A stretch of DNA of 64,000 nt from Oscillospiraceae bacterium (GTDB lineage Bacteria > Bacillota > Clostridia > Oscillospirales > Oscillospiraceae), in assembly GCA_022800525.1 (NCBI GenBank), contig JAAWQM010000002.1, forward strand, positions 1 through 64,000. The letters run 5' to 3'. The translations under genes and the position numbers were made by a program. Every line of letters begins with the position of its first letter. Within the stretch, counting starts at the first letter, position 1. This document shows positions 9,272 to 17,116 of this stretch, in pieces. The notes beneath the pieces were generated by a model. The model made no database searches and was not told the DNA's origin. It saw nothing but the letters and a program-made list of their open reading frames with translations.

Positions 9272-9724
9272 TTGGAGAATACAAATCCCAACGCCTGCGG
9301 CGCCATGGAGGGCAGTCTGCCCGGAAAATGCGCAAATCTGGCGTTTCCCTACATTCCTATGCAGAACCCCAACGCAGAACGCTACGACCAGGCGCAGGCT
9401 CTGGCCGCCGGTACGCTGTTTCCCGGTCTGAACCTGCCTTTTTTCAAGGCGGTCAAAAGTAAGATGAACTGCGCCAACACGGCGCTTTGCGAGCTGATGG
9501 CTATTGGCTTTGCCATCAACGAGCTGGGCCTCTACCTGGATACCCACCAGAACGACAAGGAGGCTCTGGCGCTCTATACGGATTATGTCAACCTTGCAGA
9601 GGAGGGCCGTAAGCGCTACGAGGCAGCCTACGGGCCATTGCAGCAGTCCAATGTGACCGCCGCCGGGTACACCTGGCTCAACGATCCCTGGCCTTGGGAT
9701 TTTGCAGAAGGAGGAAAGCAGTAA
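9272..9724 (+). CDS. Spore coat CotJA-CotJB fusion-like protein
   Basis: TTG start after GAAGGAGTG. N-terminal LAFPYIPMQNPNAERYDQAQALAAGTLFPGLNLPF (CotJA-like) followed in frame by ALCELMAIGFAINELGLYLDTHQNDKEALALYTDYVNLAEEGRKRYEAAYGPL (CotJB-like). Confidence 0.82.
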   Translation: MENTNPNACGAMEGSLPGKCANLAFPYIPMQNPNAERYDQAQALAAGTLFPGLNLPFFKAVKSKMNCANTALCELMAIGFAINELGLYLDTHQNDKEALALYTDYVNLAEEGRKRYEAAYGPLQQSNVTAAGYTWLNDPWPWDFAEGGKQ

Positions 9725-10320
9725 TGTTCGTTTATGAGAAGCGGCTGCAATATCCCGTCAGGATTAAAAACACCAACCCGAAGCTGGCTTCGCTGATTAT
9801 CAGTCAGTATGGAGGACCGGACGGGGAGCTGGGCGCGTCCCTGCGGTATCTCAGCCAGCGGTTCTCCATGCCCTACCCGGAGTTGAAGGGGCTGCTGACT
9901 GACATCGGTACGGAAGAGCTGGGACATCTGGAAATGATCGGGACCATCGTCCATCAGCTGACCCGCGATCTTACCGAGGAGCAGATCAAGTCCGCTGGGT
10001 TTGACGCCTATTTTGTGGACCGCACTGCCGGCGTATATCCCACCGCCGCCTCCGGCTTCCCCTACAGCGCGGCAAGCATGGCCTGCAAGGGCGATCTCAT
10101 CGCCGACTTGACAGAGGATCTTGCAGCGGAGCAAAAAGCCCGCGTTACCTATGACAATATCCTCCGCCTCAGCGACGATCCGGATGTCAATGACGTCATC
10201 AAGTTTCTGCGGCAGCGGGAGGTCGTACACTTCCAGAGATTCGGCGAGGGCCTGCGGCTTGCGAAGGACCGTATGGGCGAGAAAAACATTTACTTTATCA
10301 ACCCCTCTTTTGACCATTAA
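9724..10320 (+). CDS. cotJC: Spore coat protein CotJC (manganese-catalase family)
   Basis: MFVYEKRLQYPVRIKNTNPKLASLIISQYGGPDGELGASLRYLSQRFSMP...IGTEELGHLEMIGT; TAATG overlap with the preceding gene. Confidence 0.92.
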   Translation: MFVYEKRLQYPVRIKNTNPKLASLIISQYGGPDGELGASLRYLSQRFSMPYPELKGLLTDIGTEELGHLEMIGTIVHQLTRDLTEEQIKSAGFDAYFVDRTAGVYPTAASGFPYSAASMACKGDLIADLTEDLAAEQKARVTYDNILRLSDDPDVNDVIKFLRQREVVHFQRFGEGLRLAKDRMGEKNIYFINPSFDH

Positions 10321-10323
10321 ACA

Positions 10324-10359
10324 GAGGGACCCGCAGCGGCTGCTTGCTGCGGGTCCCTC
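10324..10359 (+). terminator. Hairpin downstream of cotJC
   Basis: GAGGGACCCGCAGC (10324-10337) / GCTGCGGGTCCCTC (10346-10359). Confidence 0.7.
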
Positions 10360-10733
10360 CGGTAAAAAACAGCTTACCTGCCGTATCCAGAAGAAAACAG
10401 AGAAGGTCATTGACAAACCTGTTTCCCTGCCCATGTAATAGGAGCCCGTCGCCTGGGTTGAGCGGTGCATATCAGATGTGGAATCGAGGTAAAAGAACAG
10501 GTCAGGCATGATTTCTCCTGACCTGCTCTTATTTGCACCTTGGAAATGATGCATTTGATTTCAGCCGCCAGATGGCCGTCTGGCCGGATCGCAGAAATTA
10601 ATTTTCCGTTATGCAGATTTCTGGAGAAAAGAAGAGCCACCATAGGGGCGCAGCTGTGAAAATTGATTTCCCTGTGGCCGGATTCCTTACTGTTGCAGTT
10701 CTTCCGCATTTGGTGTATACTATACCAGTGTCC

Positions 10734-10765
10734 AATTTGAATACCGCAGCAGCGGTATTCAAATT
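10734..10765. terminator. Hairpin downstream of tspO
   Basis: AATTTGAATACCGC / GCGGTATTCAAATT, 14-bp perfect arms, 4-nt loop; no clear U-tract. Confidence 0.45.
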
Positions 10766-10807
10766 CCATATTCTTCTGTTCCCGCGAAAACCAAGGAAAA
10801 CAATAGT

Positions 10808-11278
10808 TCAATTCATCAGGTAGACGCCGAAATTCAAGTATCCCGCAAAGGCAACCCAAAGCAAGTAGGGAACCATCAGATACCCTGCTGTTTTTGACAG
10901 GCGGTAAAACCGCAGAGCTGTCGCCGCAATCAGTACCCATAAGATCACCAGCCAGAAGAACGCGAACAGATAGCGGTCCATGTGAAAGAACAGAATCGTC
11001 CACAGGAAATTAAAGCCCAGCTGAACCCCATACAGCGCCAGCGCGCCGCGCACCGCGTGCCGGGGACTGTTGGACCTCCAGACCAGATAAGAAGCGAGCC
11101 CCATCATCAGAAACAAAATTGTCCAGACCACCGGGAACAGCCATCCCGGCGGCGTCAGCGGCGGCTTGTTCAGCTGCTGGAACTGCTCCATACCGTCCCG
11201 TGTGAAAAGCGAAGAAAGTGCGCCAACCGCCAGCGGGACCGCCAGACACAGGAGCAGATATTTTGTATTTTTCTTCAA
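10808..11278 (-). CDS. tspO: TspO/MBR family protein
   Basis: LNKPPLTPPGWLFPVVWTILFLMMGLASYLVWRS; NFLWTILFFH; five TM-like segments. Confidence 0.92.
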   Translation of the reverse strand: MKKNTKYLLLCLAVPLAVGALSSLFTRDGMEQFQQLNKPPLTPPGWLFPVVWTILFLMMGLASYLVWRSNSPRHAVRGALALYGVQLGFNFLWTILFFHMDRYLFAFFWLVILWVLIAATALRFYRLSKTAGYLMVPYLLWVAFAGYLNFGVYLMN

Positions 11279-11360
11279 GAAAGCACCCCCTTACCAGCAG
11301 TGTACGCCAAAGAAAGCGGTTTTATCCATAACAAAATCAGACCAATAAGAGGACCATACC

Positions 11361-12107
11361 ATGCAGATCATAATTTCCCCAGCGAAAAAAATGAATCTGG
11401 ATACCGACAGCTTTGCCTGCCGCAATCTTCCCCGTTTTCTCGCCAAAACCGATCAGCTCCACGCCTGCCTGCGGGCGATGTCCTATCAGGAGCTGAAAGC
11501 TCTCTGGCGCTGCAATGACCAGATTGCGCGGTTGAATTTCGAGCGGCTGCAGGCCATGGATTTACGCCGGAACCTGACGCCCGCGCTGCTGGCCTATGAT
11601 GGTATCCAATACCGGTATATGGCTCCAGGCGTGTTCACCAGCAGCGCCCTGGAATATGTGGAGGAGCATCTGCGGATTCTGTCCGGCTTCTATGGCCTGC
11701 TGCGGCCCTTTGACGGCGTAATCCCCTATCGTCTGGAGATGCAGGCGAAGCTTTCCTGCGGGGATGCGAAGGACCTTTATAGCTTCTGGGGGACAAGCCT
11801 TTCCGATGCGCTTTTTTCTGAATCAGACTGTATCGTCAATCTTGCCTCCAAGGAATACTGCCGGTGTGTGTCCCAATATGTCCCAAACGGGGCGCGGTTC
11901 ATCACCTGCGTATTTGGTGAGCGGAAGAATGGCAAAATCATTGAAAAAGGAACCCTGTGCAAGATAGCGCGCGGGGAGATGGTTCGGTATATAGCCGAGG
12001 AGCAGCTTGCAGAGCCCGAACAGATTCGGTCCTTCGACCGGTTAGGCTATCGCTTTGCCATCAATGAATCCAGTCCCGACACATATGTTTTCATCAAAGA
12101 GGAGTAG
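11361..12107 (+). CDS. yaaA: YaaA-family (DUF328) peroxide stress protein
   Basis: MQIIISPAKKMN; LLAYDGIQYRYMAPGVFT; LRILSGFYGLLRPFDGVIPYRLEMQAKL; FWG. Confidence 0.93.
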   Translation: MQIIISPAKKMNLDTDSFACRNLPRFLAKTDQLHACLRAMSYQELKALWRCNDQIARLNFERLQAMDLRRNLTPALLAYDGIQYRYMAPGVFTSSALEYVEEHLRILSGFYGLLRPFDGVIPYRLEMQAKLSCGDAKDLYSFWGTSLSDALFSESDCIVNLASKEYCRCVSQYVPNGARFITCVFGERKNGKIIEKGTLCKIARGEMVRYIAEEQLAEPEQIRSFDRLGYRFAINESSPDTYVFIKEE

Positions 12108-12116
12108 TGTGGAGCT

Positions 12117-12323
12117 ATGGAGAACAACGAAAATTTATTATCTCCGCAGGATATGGAAACCGCTTTGGCCGAGATTGAGCGCATTCTCGATCAGATGATG
12201 GTCCTGGCGCAGCTGTCCGCTAGCGGTCTGGATGTGAACCGGGCCGCTCTGCAAAAGACGTTAGAACGTCTGCAAAACAAGATCGACCATATTGCGGACG
12301 GACTTTCCGGCGCGTCTTCCTGA
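12117..12323 (+). CDS. Small hypothetical protein (68 aa)
   Basis: Short ORF 9 nt after yaaA stop, followed by a strong terminator; helical, heptad-like sequence. Confidence 0.5.
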   Translation: MENNENLLSPQDMETALAEIERILDQMMVLAQLSASGLDVNRAALQKTLERLQNKIDHIADGLSGASS

Positions 12324-12352
12324 ACGCAAGGCCCCTTCCCGGAGTACATCCC

Positions 12353-12388
12353 AATTCCCTGCGGGCAGCTGCCCGCAGGGAATTTTTG
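12353..12388 (+). terminator. Intrinsic terminator
   Basis: AATTCCCTGCGGGCAGCTGCCCGCAGGGAATT perfect 32-bp palindrome followed by TTTGC. Confidence 0.75.
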
Positions 12389-12480
12389 CATTTTTTGCAG
12401 CCAATACCTTTCTTGACGGACCGGACAGAATGTGTTATCCTTACTTTGTCGAAATTTGTAATAGGGAGAAGAATCATCTT

Positions 12481-14112
12481 ATGAATCTACAGCAATTCCT
12501 CCGTTCCGCGACGGCCTGCGCTTTGGCGGCCGCAATGCTTTCCCCCACCGCTCTGGCGGTCCCGGCTGCGGCCGGTGGTGCAGCTTTTGCCGAACCTGTC
12601 AGCTCCAGCTCCGTCGAACCTGCCGCTCCCACCGATTCCGCCAACGTGATTTCTGCCGCCCTGAACGAAGTGGGTTATGTAGAGAGTGAAAATGAGTACA
12701 GCAAATACAGCGAGTGGTACGGCCTGTCCAACGCCTTCTGGTGCGATATGTTTGTCTCTTGGTGCGCCATGAAAGGCAGCGTTCCTGAGACCCAGTTCCC
12801 CTCCCAGTGCAGCTGCACCAAGCATGTGGAGCTGTTTACCGAAATGGGACAGTATCAGAACAGCGCCTCTCGCGGCGGAAGCTACACCCCCCAGCAGGGA
12901 GACGTGATCTTTTTTTATAATAATCTGCGGTACGCCTCCGGAAAGGTCTGCAACCACACCGGACTGGTGCTCTATGTGGAGGACGGATATGTCTATACGA
13001 TTGAGGGCAACGCCTTGACCAACCGTCTGGACTATCTCTATACTGAGGTAACGCCGGAGATCGACGGCAGTCTGGACCCGCCTGACCGCGTCGTGGTCAA
13101 CCGATATCCGTTGGACGCACTCCATATCCACGGCTACGGCGTCCCTGCGTATGACCGCCGTACGCCGCTGGAGCTGGAGGGCTTTGTTGACCTGGGACGG
13201 CACGCCGGGAGCGCCGGTATTTTCCAGTACTTACATGACACGGGTGTGATGCCGGCCACAAGCGAGCACACTTTTTCTCCTGACCACGGCATGACCAGAG
13301 GCGAGTTTATCACGCTCCTTGCAGACTTCTTCTGCCTTCCGGACAGCGGCGCGGAGGTCCTTCCGTTCGAGGACGTACCGCTGGACAACCCCTGTTATTC
13401 CGCCGTCATGTCGGCCCGTTCCGCAGGGTTGATCTGCGGCGCGGAGGACAAACGGTTTCTGCCGGATATCTACATATCCCCCGAAGAAGCTCAGACGCTT
13501 TTTGACCGCACATTGGGATACTTTGGCTTGGATGAACTGCCGTTTGCCTTTTCCGGAGGGGACTACAGCTACCTCTTGACTCCATACACCATCCGAGCGG
13601 ATATCGCCAAAGCCTTCTATGTCCTTTGCTGGCAAATGCCCCTGTCTGAGGAGTTCGACGGACAGGTCTTCCTGGGAGACGAGGCGTGTCCGGCAAGGAG
13701 CCTGGACGGGGTCTGCTGCGTACCGGCGCAGTCTTTGCAGGAGGTCTTCCCCGCGCTGGAGCTGGCGGAGGAGGCGGCCCGGGAGCCGGAGAACGAGCTG
13801 GATGAAATCATTCCCGGACAGGAGCTGACAGACGAACCGGAGGAAGTTCAGGCGCATGTGTGGAACTCAGAGAGGGTATTCCCGTCTGAGCTCACACTGC
13901 TGTATGAGGGTGAGGTTCTGACCGTAAATGGATTTATTTATCAGGGTATCCCCTACGTGAGCCTGTATGCCGCCGCCGGACTCCTGTCCGCAGAGTTGGA
14001 GTACTCGGAGGAGGAGCCGGAGTCCTCGGAGGATCTTCCGGAAGATGCTCCCGAGGGGACTTCTGAGGATGTTTCCAATCATACAGTAACGGTTGTGCGG
14101 CTCTCTGTATAA
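12481..14112 (+). CDS. Secreted CHAP-domain protein with SLH-like repeat
   Basis: Signal peptide; ALNEVGYVESENEYSKYSEWYGLSNAFWCDMFVSWCAMK...QQGDVIFFYNN...HTGLVLYVEDGYVYTIEGN (CHAP); AGIFQYLHDTGVMPATSEHTFSPDHGMTRGEFITLLADFF (SLH-like). Start moved from 12292 to 12481. Confidence 0.78.
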   Translation: MNLQQFLRSATACALAAAMLSPTALAVPAAAGGAAFAEPVSSSSVEPAAPTDSANVISAALNEVGYVESENEYSKYSEWYGLSNAFWCDMFVSWCAMKGSVPETQFPSQCSCTKHVELFTEMGQYQNSASRGGSYTPQQGDVIFFYNNLRYASGKVCNHTGLVLYVEDGYVYTIEGNALTNRLDYLYTEVTPEIDGSLDPPDRVVVNRYPLDALHIHGYGVPAYDRRTPLELEGFVDLGRHAGSAGIFQYLHDTGVMPATSEHTFSPDHGMTRGEFITLLADFFCLPDSGAEVLPFEDVPLDNPCYSAVMSARSAGLICGAEDKRFLPDIYISPEEAQTLFDRTLGYFGLDELPFAFSGGDYSYLLTPYTIRADIAKAFYVLCWQMPLSEEFDGQVFLGDEACPARSLDGVCCVPAQSLQEVFPALELAEEAAREPENELDEIIPGQELTDEPEEVQAHVWNSERVFPSELTLLYEGEVLTVNGFIYQGIPYVSLYAAAGLLSAELEYSEEEPESSEDLPEDAPEGTSEDVSNHTVTVVRLSV

Positions 14113-14135
14113 GAGCGTCCCACTATACCGCAAAG

Positions 14136-14170
14136 CCAGGACCCGCAGCGAAGCCCGCTGCGGGTCCTGG
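14136..14170 (+). terminator. Hairpin after CHAP/SLH gene
   Basis: CCAGGACCCGCAGCG (14136-14150) / CGCTGCGGGTCCTGG (14156-14170), 15-bp perfect arms. Confidence 0.6.
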
Positions 14171-14420
14171 CGCGCAATGGGCACGGCAGGCGGAGGCTTT
14201 CGGCCCTTTCGCTGGAAATCCAGGATATTTGTTGTGTGTTTTTTGTGCAAGAAGAAGTTGACAATCCAGCGTCTTTCCTGGTATGATTCGGTGTCGGAGC
14301 AGGCTGGCAAGCCTCGTGGGATATTATTACTTCCGAACGGAAAGGCCGGGAACACGATATGCCATGCTTTGCGGCTGCCGCCCATTTGATAGAATTCTGC
14401 AAGGAAGGACTGCCGCAACA

Positions 14421-15629
14421 ATGAACATACTTGTGAAAATTTACTGCCGGGGCTTCCAGTTGGCGTTCTGGCTGGCGATGCCCCTGATGCCCTATCGGGA
14501 ACCGGAGCGGTTCGACAGCATCCATGCCCTGCCGCCGCTGCTGGAACGGCTGGGAATTCATTCTGTCTTACTGGTAACAGACGGCCCCCTGCGGGAGGCA
14601 GGCGTCACAAAGCCCCTGGAGGAGTTGCTGGAGCGGTCCGGCGTTCGCTGCACAGTCTATGACAAGACACGCGCCAATCCAACGGTACATAACGTGGAGG
14701 CCGCCAGGGCGCAGTATCTGGCTGGACAGTGCCAGGGCCTCATCGCCTTCGGCGGTGGGTCCTCCATGGATTGCGCCAAAGCGGTGGGAGCGAGAATCGT
14801 CTACCCCGGACGCACCGTCAATCAGATGAAGGGCCTGCTGCGGGTGCTGCGCCGTCTGCCGCCGCTGATTGCCATTCCTACCACCGCCGGAACCGGCAGC
14901 GAGGTGACAGTCACCGCCGTTATTACAGACAGTGACCGGAAGCACAAATATACCATGAACAACTTCACCATGATTCCCCGTTATGCGGTGCTGGACCCCG
15001 CGGTGACCCGCACCCTGCCGCCCGCCCTCACGGCGACCACAGGCATGGACGCGCTGACCCACGCGGTGGAGGCATACATCGGCGGCTCCACCACCAAAGA
15101 GACCCGGCGGCTGTCGCTCCAGGCGGTCCGGCTGGTCTTTGAGAATATCGAAACCGCCTGCCGCAGCGGCGATGACCTGACCGCCCGGAAGAACATGCTC
15201 CACGCCGCCCACATTGCGGGCATCGCCTTCTCCAAATCTTATGTGGGCTACATCCACGCAGTGGCCCACTCCCTGGGCGGGCAGTACAACACGCCTCACG
15301 GCCTTGCCAACGCGGTGCTGCTGCCCATCGGGCTGGAGATCTATGGCCCCTGCGTTTACCGGAAGCTGTGGGAGCTGGGAAGGAGCACCGGCATTGTGCG
15401 GGAGGCCAGTTCCCTGCAAGAGGGCGCCAAGGCGTTTATCTCCGCAATCCGCACTCTCAACCGGAAGCTGAATATTCCTGAAACGTTGCCGGAGATCCGG
15501 CGTGAGGACATCCCCGCCATGGCCGCCCATGCCGCCCGGGAGGCCAATCCGCTCTACCCTGTTCCCCGCCTGATGGATGCGGCGGGGTTGGCCCGGTTTT
15601 ACGAAAAGGCCGCCGCGTCAAACGCCTGA
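14421..15629 (+). CDS. Iron-containing alcohol dehydrogenase
   Basis: GLIAFGGGSSMDCAKAVGAR, AIPTTAGTGSEVTVTAVITD, MDALTHAVEAYI, SLGGQYNTPHGLANAVLLP. Start moved from 14283 to 14421. Confidence 0.93.
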   Translation: MNILVKIYCRGFQLAFWLAMPLMPYREPERFDSIHALPPLLERLGIHSVLLVTDGPLREAGVTKPLEELLERSGVRCTVYDKTRANPTVHNVEAARAQYLAGQCQGLIAFGGGSSMDCAKAVGARIVYPGRTVNQMKGLLRVLRRLPPLIAIPTTAGTGSEVTVTAVITDSDRKHKYTMNNFTMIPRYAVLDPAVTRTLPPALTATTGMDALTHAVEAYIGGSTTKETRRLSLQAVRLVFENIETACRSGDDLTARKNMLHAAHIAGIAFSKSYVGYIHAVAHSLGGQYNTPHGLANAVLLPIGLEIYGPCVYRKLWELGRSTGIVREASSLQEGAKAFISAIRTLNRKLNIPETLPEIRREDIPAMAAHAAREANPLYPVPRLMDAAGLARFYEKAAASNA

Positions 15630-15676
15630 CCGGAGAGCGCCTGGGTCCGCTGCGGACCCAGGCGCTTTGATTCCTT

Positions 15677-16798
15677 TTACTCGAAGGTGCCTTTGACCAG
15701 CAGCTCTTTGTCCAGCATCATGCACCTGCCTTTGGCAATCACGCCGTCGATCTTCAGGTCCTGATCCAAAAGCACCAGATCGGCGTCGCTGCCCACAGCG
15801 ACAGCTCCTTTTTCCGGATAGAGCATAAGGGCTTCCGCCACATTCCTGGTAACAAACCGCAGCGCCGTCTCCAGCGGGATGTTCTCCTCCGTCACCATAC
15901 TCCGCACCGTGCGGTAGAGGTCTCCGATCTGTCCCACGCCCATGCCGGCAATATACTCCCGCTTGGCATCCCAGCGGGGCAGGCTGCCGTTGGAGTCTGA
16001 ACTGAGGGTGATTCGCTCAATATCCGCCTCCGCCAGAAGCTGATGGAATGACGCGGCTGTGCCGGCGTGTACTGTGATATCGGCATAACCGCCCATGCGG
16101 GTGAAGGCGACGACCTGATCCGGACGCCGCCCCATATGGGTGGGCCGGAAGTGGTAGACAGGAATATCCGTGGTGCGGACAATGTCCATAACAGGCTCAA
16201 TGCCCTCCGGAGCCGCGCCGGTGTGGAGATGCAGGACGCCGGGCTTCCCCGCCACCAGCGCGGCCATGCGGATATCAGAGACCAGCCGGATCAGCTCCTC
16301 GCGGCTGGGATGGGACCCCCGGTGGTCCGCGATGGCCAGCTTGCAGCCCAGAACCTCACTGATAAAGACAATGTCCCGCATAACGGACCCTGTCAGAGTA
16401 ACAGGCGGGTACTGGTAGGCGCTGGTAAGGCAATAGGCGGTGATGCCCTCGTTGGTAAGAGCCTTGGCCTTGGCGACCAGATTCTCCACGCTTCGGGTGA
16501 TGCCGTCCGTACCCAGTACGCCGACCAGCGTCGTAACGCCGGCCCGGATGGCGGCGGACAGCTGGAGTTCCGGCACGCGGGTATGAAGCCCCCCCTCCCC
16601 GCCGCCCCCGATGATATGGACATGCTGGTCAATGAAACCGGGGACCAGAGTCTTGCCCTTCGCGTCCAGCACCTCCAGCTCCGGCAGAATCGGGGACAGC
16701 TCTCCGGCGATGGCGGCGATCCGGCCTCCGGCGATGAGAACATCCTGCTTTCCAAGGTAATCCGGGGAATAGACCTGTGCGTTTTGAATCAGCAGCAT
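15677..16798 (-). CDS. iadA: Isoaspartyl dipeptidase (beta-aspartyl-peptidase)
   Basis: Amidohydrolase VPGFIDQHVHIIGGGGEGGLHTRVPEL; LGTDGITRSVENLVAKAKAL; ADHRGSHPS; LHTGAAPEGIEPV; LSSDSNGSLP. Confidence 0.9.
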   Translation of the reverse strand: MLLIQNAQVYSPDYLGKQDVLIAGGRIAAIAGELSPILPELEVLDAKGKTLVPGFIDQHVHIIGGGGEGGLHTRVPELQLSAAIRAGVTTLVGVLGTDGITRSVENLVAKAKALTNEGITAYCLTSAYQYPPVTLTGSVMRDIVFISEVLGCKLAIADHRGSHPSREELIRLVSDIRMAALVAGKPGVLHLHTGAAPEGIEPVMDIVRTTDIPVYHFRPTHMGRRPDQVVAFTRMGGYADITVHAGTAASFHQLLAEADIERITLSSDSNGSLPRWDAKREYIAGMGVGQIGDLYRTVRSMVTEENIPLETALRFVTRNVAEALMLYPEKGAVAVGSDADLVLLDQDLKIDGVIAKGRCMMLDKELLVKGTFE

Positions 16799-16882
16799 GG
16801 CGTTGCATCCTCCTCATATGCTGTTATTTTGCTTCTGCAAAACAGTATACCACAAATATCCAAAGGAATCAACGGCGCAAAA

Positions 16883-16909
16883 GGGCCTGCGGAAACTGAC
16901 CGCAGGCCC
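16883..16909 (-). terminator. Terminator of copA
   Basis: GGGCCTGCGG / CCGCAGGCCC arms; minus strand continues with CTTTTG. Confidence 0.65.
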
Positions 16910-16915
16910 CATGCG

Positions 16916-17116
16916 TTATGCGATGCTGACAACCTCGTACCCGGCGTCGGTGACCGCCTTGGTCAGAACCTCATCGGACACATCCCCCTGAACGGCGGCG
17001 GTACCGGCATCCAGATTCACGGCAGCCGTAACGCCTGGCAGATCGTTGAGAGCCTTCTCAACCCGGCCGGAGCAGTGGGCGCACATCATGCCCTTGATGG
17101 TCATAGTCTTTGTCAT
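16916..17116 (-). CDS. Nested in-frame CopZ-like copper chaperone ORF (66 aa) inside copA
   Basis: AGGAGG at 17125-17130 (minus), 8-nt spacer, ATG at 17116: MTKTMTIKGMMCAHCSGRVEKALNDLPGVTAAVNLDAGTAAVQGDVSDEVLTKAVTDAGYEVVSIA. Confidence 0.55.
   Translation of the reverse strand: MTKTMTIKGMMCAHCSGRVEKALNDLPGVTAAVNLDAGTAAVQGDVSDEVLTKAVTDAGYEVVSIA

Noticed and set aside
12353-12384. 32-bp perfect palindrome as a novel regulator site
   Set aside because: Located at the end of a gene and followed by T-rich sequence; best explained as an intrinsic terminator.
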